From assembly GCA_944321635.1 (NCBI GenBank), contig CALULY010000004.1:62001-126000 (forward strand): a DNA stretch of 64,000 nt, written 5' to 3'. Below are positions 17,410 through 27,003 of the stretch, piece by piece (position 1 is the first letter of the stretch; each line of letters starts with the position of its first letter). Under the pieces are notes generated by a model. That model made no database searches. It saw nothing but the letters and a program-made list of their open reading frames with translations, and was not told the origin of the DNA. The position numbers were made by a program, and so were the translations under genes. The stretch comes from an uncultured Bacteroidaceae bacterium (GTDB taxonomy: Bacteria > Bacteroidota > Bacteroidia > Bacteroidales > Bacteroidaceae).

Positions 17410-18189
17410 ATGACAAACGAAAGACCGTTGATACTCGTCTCCAACGACGACGGGTATCGTGCCCAAGGGCTCAACGAATTGATAGGCTTCCTCCGCACCA
17501 TTGCCGATGTCGTGGTGCTTGCTCCCGCTACGCCACGCTCGGGCAGCGGGTGTTCCATCACATCCTCGCTGCCGATCAAGCTGGTCAAGGACTTGCAAGA
17601 ACCCGGGGTGACACGATGGATATGCTCCGGCACGCCGGCTGATTGCATCAAACTCGCTTTGCATGTGCTGTTCCCCGAGCGCAAACCCGACTTGATCGTG
17701 GGCGGCATAAACCATGGTGACAATTCGTCGGTCAATGCCCACTACTCAGGCACCGTCGGTGTGGCCATCGAGGGAGCGTTGAAGGGCATCCCGTCCATCG
17801 CCTTTTCGCTCTGCGACCACAGCCCCAGTGCCGATTTCATGCCTCTCAAGCCTTACATCATTGCCATCACGCGCCGTGTGCTTGAGATGGGGTTGCCGGC
17901 TGGGACGTGCCTCAACGTCAATTTCCCCAAGGCTGCCGAGTTCAAAGGCATAAAGGTCTGCCGCCAGACACGCGGAGACTGGCAGGACGAGTTCGAGGCG
18001 TTGGAGAGGAAAAACGGTGAGAAACACTTCTGGATGACGGGCGAATACCGCAACGACGAGCCCGAAAGCACCGACACAGACCATTGGGCATTGGACAATG
18101 GCTACGTCGCCATCACGCCGACGACCGTGGACATGACCGCCTACTCACTGATGGAGATGATGCAGGGCTGGGACTTCTCCGCCGAGTGA
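17410..18189 (+). CDS. surE: 5'-nucleotidase SurE
   Basis: A protein of 259 residues starting MTNERPLILVSNDDGY. The metal-binding SNDDGYRAQGL motif, the conserved APATPRSGSG loop, CSGTPADCIKLAL and VGGINHGDNSS are all present in the expected order. SurE removes phosphate from nucleoside monophosphates in the cytoplasm. The start was placed at the conserved N-terminus; the frame reaches 25 codons further upstream across the -7 box. lpxB follows after 10 bases, an arrangement likely to be one operon. Confidence 0.96.
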   Translation: MTNERPLILVSNDDGYRAQGLNELIGFLRTIADVVVLAPATPRSGSGCSITSSLPIKLVKDLQEPGVTRWICSGTPADCIKLALHVLFPERKPDLIVGGINHGDNSSVNAHYSGTVGVAIEGALKGIPSIAFSLCDHSPSADFMPLKPYIIAITRRVLEMGLPAGTCLNVNFPKAAEFKGIKVCRQTRGDWQDEFEALERKNGEKHFWMTGEYRNDEPESTDTDHWALDNGYVAITPTTVDMTAYSLMEMMQGWDFSAE

Positions 18190-18199
18190 GCCAGGGAAG

Positions 18200-19348
18200 A
18201 TGTATTATTACCTTATCGCAGGCGAGGCGTCTGGCGACCTCCACGCCGCAGGTCTCATGCACCAGCTCAAGAGGATCGACCCCTCGGCCCGCTTCCGTTG
18301 CATAGGCGGGGACATGATGGCGCACGAGGGGGGCGGGGTGGTCAGGCATTACCGCACGCTGGCTTATATGGGGTTCGTCCCCGTATTGCTCCATCTGCGC
18401 ACCATCATGGCAGGCATGAGGCAATGCAAGGCGGACATCGAGGCTGAGAAGCCCGATGTCGTCGTCCTTGTCGATTATCCCGGCTTCAATCTCTCGGTGG
18501 CACGGCACGTGTCGCGCCGCACGACGATCCCCGTCGCCTACTACATTCCCCCGAAGATATGGGCATGGAAGAAGCACCGCATCCGTTCCATCAAGCGTTA
18601 TGTCACGAGGGTGTTCTCCATATTGCCGTTTGAAGTCGGCTTCTATGCCGCACGCGGCTACCGGTTGGACTATGTGGGCAATCCCACGAGGGAGGAGGTG
18701 GAGGCGTTCCGCGCGGCATATACCGAGACCGAGGCGGAGTTCAAGCGTCGCAATCGTCTGGACGAGGACAAGTCCATGATAGCCATCCTCGCCGGCAGCC
18801 GCCGACAAGAGATTGGTGACAACCTCTCACGTATGTTGGAGGCGGCATCGCAGTTCCCGCAATTCCAGGCCGTAGTGGCCGGTGCTCCGGGTCTTGACCG
18901 CGCCGTCTATGATGAAAAGCTGCGCGGCACCAGGGCAAGGATAGTCTTCGGTGAGACCTACCAGCTCCTGTCGCACGCCCGTTTCGCCCTTGTCACTTCG
19001 GGAACGGCGACGTTGGAGACGGCGGTATTCGGCGTTCCGCAGGTCGTGTGCTACTACCTCAAGGCGGGCAAGTTCATGCGTCTTTTGAAGCGGCTGTTCA
19101 TCAAGGTCAAGCACATCTCCCTCGTCAACCTGATCGCCGGCCGCGAGGTCGTGCCCGAACTCATCGCGGACCGTGCCACTCCGGCGAGGATAGCGGACGA
19201 GTTGCGCCGCCTCATCGATGATGACGGCCACCGCCGCCGTATGCTCGACGGCTACGGCGAGATGATGCGTCTCCTTGGGACTGGCAGTGCCGCTGAGACG
19301 GCAGCACGCGGCATCGCAGACATGGCATCGCGCAAGGCTGGGCATTAG
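18200..19348 (+). CDS. lpxB: Lipid-A-disaccharide synthase
   Basis: A protein of 382 residues of glycosyltransferase family 19. It opens with the signature YLIAGEASGDLHAAGLMHQL, followed by FRCIGGDMM, YYIPPKIWAWKKHRI, YVGNPTREEVEAF, LAGSRRQEIGDNLS and LVTSGTATLETAVFGVPQVV. It joins UDP-2,3-diacylglucosamine and lipid X to make the disaccharide that LpxK phosphorylates. It is cytoplasmic at the inner membrane. Second gene of surE-lpxB. A hairpin follows at 19379. Confidence 0.96.
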   Translation: MYYYLIAGEASGDLHAAGLMHQLKRIDPSARFRCIGGDMMAHEGGGVVRHYRTLAYMGFVPVLLHLRTIMAGMRQCKADIEAEKPDVVVLVDYPGFNLSVARHVSRRTTIPVAYYIPPKIWAWKKHRIRSIKRYVTRVFSILPFEVGFYAARGYRLDYVGNPTREEVEAFRAAYTETEAEFKRRNRLDEDKSMIAILAGSRRQEIGDNLSRMLEAASQFPQFQAVVAGAPGLDRAVYDEKLRGTRARIVFGETYQLLSHARFALVTSGTATLETAVFGVPQVVCYYLKAGKFMRLLKRLFIKVKHISLVNLIAGREVVPELIADRATPARIADELRRLIDDDGHRRRMLDGYGEMMRLLGTGSAAETAARGIADMASRKAGH

Positions 19349-19378
19349 ATTGGCCGCGACAAATTCAGGGACTAATGG

Positions 19379-19422
19379 CAAGCCCCTCCGTCAGCCATGG
19401 ACGTGGCAGGCGGAGGGGCTTG
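19379..19422. terminator. GC-rich hairpin after lpxB
   Basis: A 12-bp perfect stem (19379-19390 with 19411-19422) without a T tract. It lies in the convergent gap between lpxB and the glycosyltransferase. Confidence 0.5.
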
Positions 19423-19450
19423 GCGTAGCTTGCGGCGGGGTGGGAGAAAT

Positions 19451-19538
19451 CATTGTATGTTTTCGGTCAAAACATTGTATGCCAAGGGCAAAAACATTGT
19501 ATGGTAATGGCGGAAACATCCTATGTCTTTTGTGGGAC
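19451..19538. repeat. Intergenic array, family B (22-bp period), four units
   Basis: In the convergent gap between lpxB and the glycosyltransferase gene. CATTGTATG cores start at 19451, 19473 and 19495, and a degenerate CATCCTATG at 19517, each exactly 22 bases apart. Linkers begin TTTT or similar and end AAA. The orientation is opposite to the arrays at 23753 and 27004. Confidence 0.85.
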
Positions 19539-19570
19539 GGCCGTATGCCTTTCAGCACACCTCCGCTTGC

Positions 19571-20566
19571 TTATGGCCTGGGCAGCGGGACAAACCACGA
19601 CACGGCGGCGCGTGCCGTCTTCATCCACCGCATGACATGCCTGCCGAGGGTGGGGCGTGATGCCTTGGCGGCGTGTGCGATGGCTTGTTGCAACCGGTCT
19701 TGCGTCCACGTCGGTTGCACGTCCATGACGCGGCGTACGAGCCTCTCTGCTGCACCGTCAAGCCCGTGGGCGCGGCTGAATGCGACTTCGGCCAAGGCAA
19801 ACCGCGTGAATGCGTCGCGGATGAGCTCCCTTGCCTCGTCCTGCTCCGCCGGCAAGTGGTCGATGAGCCGCTTGCGCACATCGAGAGCCATGTTGAGTTT
19901 CTTCTCGCGGTCGGTGAGGTGCTTCAGGCTCCACACGCCCGCTCCGTGCTGGCGGTAGACTGCCATCGGCCGTCGGAAGTAGTGTATGTAGCCATGGCAG
20001 GCGTTGATCACGTGCATGGCATAGTCGCACGACTTGACCTCGGCCAACCATCCGGGCAGTTCCATCAGGTTGCTGCGGCGGTACATCACCGAGCTGTTGG
20101 TGATGTAGTTGCTTCTTGAAATGTCGAGGATGCTTGTGTCATCCTTTTGCCCGCCGTTTGACAGGCTCTTGGTGCCATTGTCCTCGAAGTAGTTCACGAC
20201 ACGGTGGAATGCCACGGCGCACCCCGGGTGCGCATCCATGTAGTCCGTCATCGCCTGCAACTTGTGGTGGTCGTACCAATAGTCGTCCCCGTCGCAGATT
20301 GCCACGTATTCGCTGTCGCATTTGGCATAGGCCTGCATGAAGTTGCGTTGCAGCCCGAGGTTGGTCTCGTTGTGCACCACGTCGATGATGTCCAGATACA
20401 GCGATTGCCACTTCCGGGCTATCTCAAGCGTGCGGTCGGTGCTGTTGTCTTCGGCTACGATGAGCCTGACGGGGTAGTCGGTCTTTTGGCTCACGACACC
20501 CTTGATGGCTTGTTCGAGGTACGGTCCTACGTTGTAGGCGAGCATTATCACGCTGACTTTGGTCAT
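19571..20566 (-). CDS. Glycosyltransferase family 2
   Basis: A protein of 331 residues. It starts MTKVSVIMLAYNVGPYLEQA, the standard GT2 opening, followed by VAEDNSTDRTLEIA (nucleotide-sugar site), ICDGDDYWYDHHKLQ (DxD-type metal site) and HRVVNYFEDNG. The C-terminal half is basic and helical. It probably adds a sugar to a surface polysaccharide or O-antigen precursor on the cytoplasmic side; donor and acceptor cannot be told. Its ATG overlaps the flippase stop by four bases, so the two are expressed together and probably act on the same glycan. Confidence 0.92.
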   Translation of the reverse strand: MTKVSVIMLAYNVGPYLEQAIKGVVSQKTDYPVRLIVAEDNSTDRTLEIARKWQSLYLDIIDVVHNETNLGLQRNFMQAYAKCDSEYVAICDGDDYWYDHHKLQAMTDYMDAHPGCAVAFHRVVNYFEDNGTKSLSNGGQKDDTSILDISRSNYITNSSVMYRRSNLMELPGWLAEVKSCDYAMHVINACHGYIHYFRRPMAVYRQHGAGVWSLKHLTDREKKLNMALDVRKRLIDHLPAEQDEARELIRDAFTRFALAEVAFSRAHGLDGAAERLVRRVMDVQPTWTQDRLQQAIAHAAKASRPTLGRHVMRWMKTARAAVSWFVPLPRP

Positions 20567-22008
20567 AACTCTTTCTTTTTATGGAATATGAAATCCACGG
20601 ATTCCTTGAACATCACCGAGCCTGACAAGCGCATGATGACGACGTAGGCCGCGACGGCGACGGCGACTTTCACCGCCAAGGCGGCATAGACATTCGTTAT
20701 CCCGTGCGCCACCCACGCCGCCCCGTAGACCGACACCGCAGCCGCAGCGAGGTAGGGCAGGATGTCAGCGAGGAACGCCCCCGCCCCCAGCCCTATGTAA
20801 CGGTGGGCAAACCACCACCACACCGCCAGCCAGGCCGTGTTGATGGTGACATACGCCGCCAGCATCGTCCCCAACCTGTAGCGGAAACTGACCATGACGC
20901 AACAGAGTTGGGCGATGCCGAGCGCGATGGTGTTCCACATATAGATGTTGGGACGGCCTATGCTGTTCATCAGTCCCGCGAAAAGCGTGGCAAGGGGCAT
21001 GAAAGCACCCCCGACGCACAGTATGTGCATCACCGGGGCGGCGGGCAGCCACTTGGATGTCACGGCGATGAGGATGAGTTCCTCGGACACCACGCCCAGG
21101 CCAAGCATCAACGGGAACGAGAGGAACGCAGTGAATCGCGTCATCTTCCTGAACACCTTGACCAACCTCGCCTTGTCGTCGCGGGCTTGCCGCATGACGG
21201 GCTGTGCAGTGCTGTTCAACATCCCTTGCAGGGTGAGTGTCCCCATGACCGTCCACTTGTTTCCTTGGGTGTAATATCCCACCTTGTCGATGGCATAAAA
21301 GCGGCCGAGCAGGAAAGAAAAGATGTTGTTGTTGACTTGGGTGAACAACGCCGTCGCCAGCTGCCTCGTGCTGAACGACAGCATCGGGCGCAGCGGACGC
21401 AGGTCTATGTGCCACGACGGTTTCCACGGGCACAGCAGCCACATCCCGGCGGTGCTGAGCGCGATGTAAAGGATGGTCTGCACCGCTATGCCCCAGTATC
21501 CGCAGCCGAGCCACGCCATCACCACGCCGGCAGTGCCGGCCACGATGATGGCCACCAGTTGTATGAGGCTGCGTTGCCTGACCTTGAGATTGCGCAGGTA
21601 GTAGGCCGCCGCCGAAGTGCCAAGGCATGAGAAGATGATGCTCAGGAACAAGACACGGGCGAGGGGCTTCAATTCGTCATGACCAAAGAATGCCGCGATC
21701 CACGGGGCGGCGGCAAACAGCACGCCAAACAGCACCAATCCCATGATGAAGCTGAACCAGAACACCGCATTGTAGTCATCATCCGTCGCCTCCCGTTTGT
21801 TGACGATGGCGGTGATGAAGCCCGCCTCGATGAATATCCCCGCAACTGCCGAGAACACCGTCAGGACACCCACCATGCCATAATCGGCGGGCGAGAGCAG
21901 GCGGGAGAGGAATATGCCGAAGACGAGGCTTGCCACCTGCATCCCCCCGTTGCCTATCACCCCCCAGATGAGGCCTTGTGCCGTCTTGCTCTTCAACGTC
22001 TCGCCCAT
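20563..22008 (-). CDS. Lipopolysaccharide/polysaccharide flippase (Wzx-like, MOP superfamily)
   Basis: A protein of 481 residues with about 12-14 membrane helices. The N-terminus (MGETLKSKTAQGLIWGVIGN...SRLLSPADYGMVGVL) is the usual opening of the WzxC-type polysaccharide export family. The start at 22008 was chosen over the longer frame because it gives this opening. These proteins move lipid-linked oligosaccharides across the inner membrane. It is paired with the GT2 gene through an ATGA overlap. No other O-antigen genes are near, so the two form a small satellite locus. Confidence 0.92.
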   Translation of the reverse strand: MGETLKSKTAQGLIWGVIGNGGMQVASLVFGIFLSRLLSPADYGMVGVLTVFSAVAGIFIEAGFITAIVNKREATDDDYNAVFWFSFIMGLVLFGVLFAAAPWIAAFFGHDELKPLARVLFLSIIFSCLGTSAAAYYLRNLKVRQRSLIQLVAIIVAGTAGVVMAWLGCGYWGIAVQTILYIALSTAGMWLLCPWKPSWHIDLRPLRPMLSFSTRQLATALFTQVNNNIFSFLLGRFYAIDKVGYYTQGNKWTVMGTLTLQGMLNSTAQPVMRQARDDKARLVKVFRKMTRFTAFLSFPLMLGLGVVSEELILIAVTSKWLPAAPVMHILCVGGAFMPLATLFAGLMNSIGRPNIYMWNTIALGIAQLCCVMVSFRYRLGTMLAAYVTINTAWLAVWWWFAHRYIGLGAGAFLADILPYLAAAAVSVYGAAWVAHGITNVYAALAVKVAVAVAAYVVIMRLSGSVMFKESVDFIFHKKKEL

Positions 22009-22097
22009 TCCGTCAGTAGTTTGTGTCGGGCAAATGTAGTGAGAATGGCACAACTTGCCTTGTCAAACGGGCGATGATTTGGGAAATTGGCAGGATA

Positions 22098-23630
22098 TTA
22101 GAAAAGTAATGATTGCCTTTGAGCAGTGTGATTAGTCAAAACATCCCTTATTTCAGGCACAGGCATACTCATCAATTCCTTTGGCTCCAGTTTGTGCAGT
22201 CCTCCGCCATAGGTGCGGCCGCAATCCATGACCCGTTTTATCGGAATGGCATTGAGTGTCTCACATATCTTTTCCAAAAGCAACTTGTCTTGCAAGATGC
22301 CTTCAAGGTCAGCGCGTGGGTACAATGACAGGTAGACATTGGTGGTCAAAGCCATGGATTCATTTCTTATGAACCTGAAGCTGCGCCCTTTTGTCTGTTC
22401 CCTTCCCATGTACGGGATGACTATCGGCGCGGGTTTGCGCCGTTCACACGCATACCACGGATTCCTCTTACTGCATATATATCCTTCATTTGCTTTTTGC
22501 GAGATGCCGTGGGCAATGTATTTCCAGACATCAGGCCATGTTTTCATCAATCTCTCTTCACCCATGTCGCACGAGAACAGGAACAACCCCTCGTCCAGCA
22601 GGGGCATCCTGTCGCCGTCGCCCTTTATCGTGTCGGTTTTGAGCAGTCTCGGGCTTGGCAGTATCGGAAGCAAGAATTGTTGTGGCAGGTGGTATCGCTT
22701 TATTGTTTGCAAGTCAACGATGAAAAAGTCGTTGTTTCCCGTCGCTATTCCCCTTTTTACGGTGAAGAACTCCCCGAGGCTTGGGGCGTTGCTTGCCGTC
22801 GGTTGCTCACTTTCAAACAGCCTTGACCATTTTGCCTCGCTTCTGAGACGGCCGCAATCAACGAGGTTGATGCTTGACGGTGCATTCAGGTCTTTGCCTT
22901 GGGTGAATGCCACTTTGCCAGCCTTGGGTTTTGAGTTCCTGAATATCACTATGCAAGAGGAGACAAGAGCGTCAGAAAATTGCAAATCATCTTCGCGGAA
23001 TCGATGTATCTCCAGTAGCTGCACCTGCTCAGTCAGGTAGTGTTTGACGGCTGTGCCGTAATTGACATCCAGGAACTCGGCAGGGATTAGCCAGCATGAA
23101 AGCCCGTTTTCCTTCAACCATCTTGTAGAGAGCATCAGGAAGTAGCAGTACAACCCTGCCAATCCCGATAGGTTTATTCCCGTGGCTTTCATCACCTCTG
23201 ACTTAAGCCTTGCTTTTTGCGTTGCCGGGATGTGGTGATGCCTGACGTAGGGCGGATTGGCAACAATCATGTCAAACCTCGTGTCGGGCTGCGCCGTCAG
23301 GAAATCACCTTGCCTTATCTCGATGTCATGGTCGTTCCAGAGCTTCCTTGCAGTGTCAAGGTATGTATGGTCAAGTTCGTACCCCACGCTCTTTCCAGCT
23401 TTTTCACCAAATGTCTTCACGAATGCGGCATACAAAGAGCCAAGCCCCATGGCCGGTTCAAGCATAGTCGTAACCTTGCCATCTGTCAGAGGGCGTATGT
23501 GGCGTATCAGGTCTTCCGCCAGGTTGTCTGGTGTGACGAATTGCCCGAGCCTGTTCCTTTCCACCTGTGACTTTTGAGCGTCCAATGCAGATTGGAGCGA
23601 CTTGCGGAGGGTGTCGTTGTTAGGTGCCAT
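22098..23630 (-). CDS. N6-adenine DNA methyltransferase, solitary
   Basis: A protein of 510 residues. Motif X GQFVTP (29-34), motif I LEPAMGLGSLYAAF (58-70, SAM binding) and motif IV NPPY (125-128) mark a gamma-type adenine methyltransferase of the Eco57I/TaqI type. The C-terminal half has a TaqI-like target-recognition layout (GEFFTVKRGIATGNNDFF and later RTYGGGLHKLEPKEL). No restriction enzyme gene adjoins it, although some relatives carry nuclease activity in one chain; I see no nuclease motif. The DNA is clearly poorer in GC: two 60-base samples gave about 45 percent against about 72 percent in the flippase. That suggests horizontal gain. Confidence 0.88.
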   Translation of the reverse strand: MAPNNDTLRKSLQSALDAQKSQVERNRLGQFVTPDNLAEDLIRHIRPLTDGKVTTMLEPAMGLGSLYAAFVKTFGEKAGKSVGYELDHTYLDTARKLWNDHDIEIRQGDFLTAQPDTRFDMIVANPPYVRHHHIPATQKARLKSEVMKATGINLSGLAGLYCYFLMLSTRWLKENGLSCWLIPAEFLDVNYGTAVKHYLTEQVQLLEIHRFREDDLQFSDALVSSCIVIFRNSKPKAGKVAFTQGKDLNAPSSINLVDCGRLRSEAKWSRLFESEQPTASNAPSLGEFFTVKRGIATGNNDFFIVDLQTIKRYHLPQQFLLPILPSPRLLKTDTIKGDGDRMPLLDEGLFLFSCDMGEERLMKTWPDVWKYIAHGISQKANEGYICSKRNPWYACERRKPAPIVIPYMGREQTKGRSFRFIRNESMALTTNVYLSLYPRADLEGILQDKLLLEKICETLNAIPIKRVMDCGRTYGGGLHKLEPKELMSMPVPEIRDVLTNHTAQRQSLLF

Positions 23631-23752
23631 GTCAAACCTCGGTTATACAAATATAGGATGCATATTTGCAAATGTAAGCAAACATTGCACCAAGTCTAAG
23701 CAGGGCTGCCGTGCGACTTCGCTGTTTTCTCTTTGCAGGTTGCTTTTGGCGG

Positions 23753-23862
23753 CATACAATGTTTTCCCCATTAGCATACAATGTTTCCGGTCGTAGCATA
23801 CAATGATTTTGGCCAAATCATACGATGTTTTTGGCGGTATCATGCAATGCTTTTGCCCGCAT
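23753..23862. repeat. Intergenic array, family B (22-bp period), five units
   Basis: This lies in the 331-base divergent gap between the methyltransferase and murI. CATACAATG-type cores start at 23753, 23775, 23797, 23819 and 23841, each exactly 22 bases apart. Linkers such as ATTTTGGCCAAAT are near palindromes. The rest of the gap holds the murI -7 box and nothing else recognisable. Confidence 0.85.
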
Positions 23863-23902
23863 GGCCGGATGTCCCTGTGTGCGGCGTGCGGTGCTTTTTT
23901 CT

Positions 23903-23910
23903 TAACTTTG
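23903..23910 (+). promoter_or_regulatory. -7 box of murI
   Basis: TAACTTTG fits TAnnTTTG, 51 bases before the murI start. Confidence 0.4.
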
Positions 23911-23961
23911 CGGTGCTGCGCGCGGGATGTCCTGCGCCGGGCATGACTAAATCTGACGCAG

Positions 23962-24804
23962 ATGGGCAATGCAAGGTTTGACTTGACGGCGGGGCCGATA
24001 GGTGTGTTTGATTCGGGCTATGGCGGGCTGACGATACTTGAGAAGATTCGCAGCCGCCTCCCGTCCTACGATTACGTTTATCTGGGCGACAATGCGCGGA
24101 CACCCTACGGGACACGCTCTTTCGACATAGTTTATGAGTTCACGCTCCAAGCGGTAGTGCGGCTTTTCGAGCTTGGTTGCCCGCTTGTCATCCTGGCTTG
24201 CAACACGGCATCTGCAAAGGCGTTGCGCTCGATACAGCAACAAGACCTGCCCGTCATCGCCCCATCGCGCCGCGTCCTCGGTGTCATCCGCCCGACGGCG
24301 GAGTGCGTCGGGAGCATGACCGTCTCGCGTCATGTGGGCTTGCTTGCCACGCCAGGGACGGTGAGGTCGCAGTCCTACCCGATGGAGTTGCACAAATTGT
24401 TCCCGGACATAGCAGTCACATCGGTGGCGTGTCCCATGTGGGTGCCGCTGATCGAGAACCGTGAGGCGGCGGGGCCGGGTGCTGACTACTTCGTCAACAA
24501 ATATGTCGGGCAACTGCTCGGCGCGGACCCGGCGATAGACACGGTGATCCTGGGCTGCACGCACTACCCGTTGCTCATGGACAAACTCAGTAAAGCCGTG
24601 CCGCAAGGCGTGCGGCTGCTGGCACAGGGCGGCCATGTGGCCGAGAGCCTTGCCGATTACCTGCGCCGGCATCCGGAGATTGAGGAGAAATGCTGCAAGG
24701 GTGGCTCCTGCACCTACCTGACAACCGAGTCTGCGGAATGCTTCGAGGAGAACGCTTCGGTGTTCCTCAACGAACCGGTCACTGCCCGTACCATACAGTT
24801 ATGA
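23962..24804 (+). CDS. murI: Glutamate racemase
   Basis: A protein of 280 residues. Signatures in order: IGVFDSGYGGLTILEKI, YLGDNARTPYGTRS, VILACNTASAKAL (first catalytic Cys) and VILGCTHYPLLMDKL (second catalytic Cys with His). It makes D-glutamate for peptidoglycan. In many Bacteroidota murI follows ompH; here it is about 38 kb away from that cluster. The stop overlaps the helicase start as ATGA, so the helicase is translationally coupled to it. Confidence 0.96.
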   Translation: MGNARFDLTAGPIGVFDSGYGGLTILEKIRSRLPSYDYVYLGDNARTPYGTRSFDIVYEFTLQAVVRLFELGCPLVILACNTASAKALRSIQQQDLPVIAPSRRVLGVIRPTAECVGSMTVSRHVGLLATPGTVRSQSYPMELHKLFPDIAVTSVACPMWVPLIENREAAGPGADYFVNKYVGQLLGADPAIDTVILGCTHYPLLMDKLSKAVPQGVRLLAQGGHVAESLADYLRRHPEIEEKCCKGGSCTYLTTESAECFEENASVFLNEPVTARTIQL

Positions 24805-26951
24805 GCATGGACATCAACCAGGAGAAGCAGACGGCGTGGCGCATCGTCGAGACTACTGACGCCAATCTCTTCCTCACGGGCAAGGCCGGGACGGGCAAAA
24901 CCACCTTTCTCCGCGAACTCAAGGAACGAAGTCCCAAGAGGATGGTCGTCCTTGCACCTACCGGCATAGCCGCGATCAATGCTGGAGGCGTGACGATACA
25001 CTCGTTCTTCCAGCTGCCGTTTGCCCCGTTCCTGCCCGAGACATCGTTTAAGTCGGGCGGGGCGACCTACGATTTCCGTTACAACAAGCAGCGTCTGGAG
25101 GTTATACGCACGGTGGACTTGCTCGTAATCGACGAGATAAGCATGGTGCGTGCCGACCTGCTCGACGCTATTGACTATGTGATGCGCAAGTTCCGCGACC
25201 GTTCCCGCCCATTCGGTGGAGTGCAACTGGTGATGATAGGCGACCTCGGACAGCTGCCTCCCGTTGTCAAGGATGAAGACTGGGCATTGTTGCGGGACAG
25301 TTATGAGACCCCCTACTTCTTTTCAAGCAATGCCCTGCGTGCGACAGACTTCTTCATCATCGAACTCACCAAGGTCTACCGCCAGAGCGACGCACGTTTC
25401 CTCGACTTGCTCAACAAGGTGCGGGACAACAGGCTCGATGCCGCAGCCCTGGCACTGCTCAACAGCCGCTATGTCCCGGGGTTTGTCCCGCCGGATGATG
25501 GGCACTACATCCGCCTTACGACGCACAACGCAGCTGCGAGGCAGGTCAACGAGGCCAGGTTGGCAGAACTTCCCGGCGAGGAACACACGTTCGCGGCGGC
25601 CATCACGGGCAACTTCCCCGCCTATTCCTACCCGACGGAGGAGCAGCTTGTCCTGAAGGTCGGGGCGCAAGTGATGTTTGTAAAGAATGGGATGACCGAT
25701 GGCATCCGTTACTGCAACGGCATGATCGGGCGCGTCGAGGACATTGATGACGGCCGTGTGACCGTATCCATCGCCGAGACAGGTGAGATGGTCGAGCTGG
25801 GACGGGAGGAGTGGACCAACGCGAGGTACGTCATCGACCGCGCCACCAAGGCGATTGTCGAGGAGGTGGAGGGGACGTTCTCCCAACTGCCGTTGAAACT
25901 CGCGTGGGCGATCACCATACACAAGAGCCAGGGGCTCACCTTCGAGCACGCCGTCATCGACGCTGCCGCGTCGTTTTCGCACGGACAAGCTTACGTCGCC
26001 CTCAGTCGTTGCAAGACGTTGGAAGGCATGGTGCTGGGCACGCCATTGAATGCAAGTGCCGTAATCACCGATAGCAAAGTGGATAAATTCATGTATGCAG
26101 CGCGCCGCAACACACCGAGCGAGGAGCGGTTGCATGAGATGAAGTGCCGCTATTTCACCCGCCTTTTGGATGACCTCTTTGATTGCAACGGCCTGCGCCG
26201 TGCAGCGTCGCGGCTGTCGAGGGTGGTCGATGAACATTTCTCCAAGCTGTATCCCAACCTTGCAGACCGCTTGCGGGCGATGGTCGCAGCGATTGCCGAC
26301 GAATTGGTGTCGGTGGCCGGGAGGTTCAACAAGCAGTATTCCGCCATGGTGCTTGCCTCCGCCGACCCAGAGACTGACGACGCGATAGCAGCGAGGGTCG
26401 GGAGCGCGGCGGCATATTTCGCCGACCATCTTGCCCCGATGTGCGCCGATGCCGAGGCCATGGAGGCGGACACCGACAACAAGGAAGTGCGCAAGCTCTT
26501 TGACGAAGCGTTGACCGAGCTGCGCCGCCTGATGCTCGTCAAATCATCACTGCTCGCACAGGTCAGGGAGGGCGGTTTCACGATGAACGGCTACCTGCGT
26601 GCCAAGTCGGTTGCCACGTTGTCGGCGGCGGAATCAAAGCCGAAAAAGAGGAAAAGCCCCAAGCCCGCCGCCACCCAGCCGGCGGCATCCGACGTGGCGC
26701 ATCCCGACCTTTACGCCCGTCTCATCGCATGGCGCAACGCCGAGGCGGCGCGTGAGGGCAAACCGGTATATACCGTGCTGCAACAGCGTGCCATCATTGG
26801 CATCGCAAACACGCTTCCCCGCACCAAAACGGAGTTGCTCGCCGTCCCCTGCTTCGGACCAAAGACCTACGAGCGGCATGGGCAAACCGTGTTGCAAATG
26901 GTGGATGACTACGTTGGTTCGGACGCTCCCGCCAGCGGCCGGCTGTGGTGA
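24801..26951 (+). CDS. PIF1-like helicase with C-terminal HRDC domain
   Basis: A protein of 716 residues. The start at 24801 gives an ATGA overlap with murI and the conserved opening; the longer frame runs inside murI. Walker A is FLTGKAGTGKTTFL near residue 28, followed by VLAPTGIAAINAGGVTIHSF, Walker B LVIDEISMV and helicase motif V/VI segments (AWAITIHKSQGLTFEHA, QAYVALSRC). These place it in the PIF1/RecD superfamily 1B group. The last about 75 residues (LIAWRNAEAAREGKPVYTVL...LPRTKTELLAVPCFGPKTYE) form an HRDC domain, which binds DNA. It probably unwinds replication obstacles or G-quadruplexes. Confidence 0.92.
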   Translation: MSMDINQEKQTAWRIVETTDANLFLTGKAGTGKTTFLRELKERSPKRMVVLAPTGIAAINAGGVTIHSFFQLPFAPFLPETSFKSGGATYDFRYNKQRLEVIRTVDLLVIDEISMVRADLLDAIDYVMRKFRDRSRPFGGVQLVMIGDLGQLPPVVKDEDWALLRDSYETPYFFSSNALRATDFFIIELTKVYRQSDARFLDLLNKVRDNRLDAAALALLNSRYVPGFVPPDDGHYIRLTTHNAAARQVNEARLAELPGEEHTFAAAITGNFPAYSYPTEEQLVLKVGAQVMFVKNGMTDGIRYCNGMIGRVEDIDDGRVTVSIAETGEMVELGREEWTNARYVIDRATKAIVEEVEGTFSQLPLKLAWAITIHKSQGLTFEHAVIDAAASFSHGQAYVALSRCKTLEGMVLGTPLNASAVITDSKVDKFMYAARRNTPSEERLHEMKCRYFTRLLDDLFDCNGLRRAASRLSRVVDEHFSKLYPNLADRLRAMVAAIADELVSVAGRFNKQYSAMVLASADPETDDAIAARVGSAAAYFADHLAPMCADAEAMEADTDNKEVRKLFDEALTELRRLMLVKSSLLAQVREGGFTMNGYLRAKSVATLSAAESKPKKRKSPKPAATQPAASDVAHPDLYARLIAWRNAEAAREGKPVYTVLQQRAIIGIANTLPRTKTELLAVPCFGPKTYERHGQTVLQMVDDYVGSDAPASGRLW

Positions 26952-27003
26952 CGCGGCAGCATTTTGCCGTCAGTCGGGATGCGTCCGACCGTTTTGCCAA
27001 AAG

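Noticed and set aside
20704-21630. 309-codon plus-strand frame inside the flippase gene
   Set aside because: Low-complexity Arg/His/Gly-rich product, antisense to a clear membrane protein; a GC-driven shadow.
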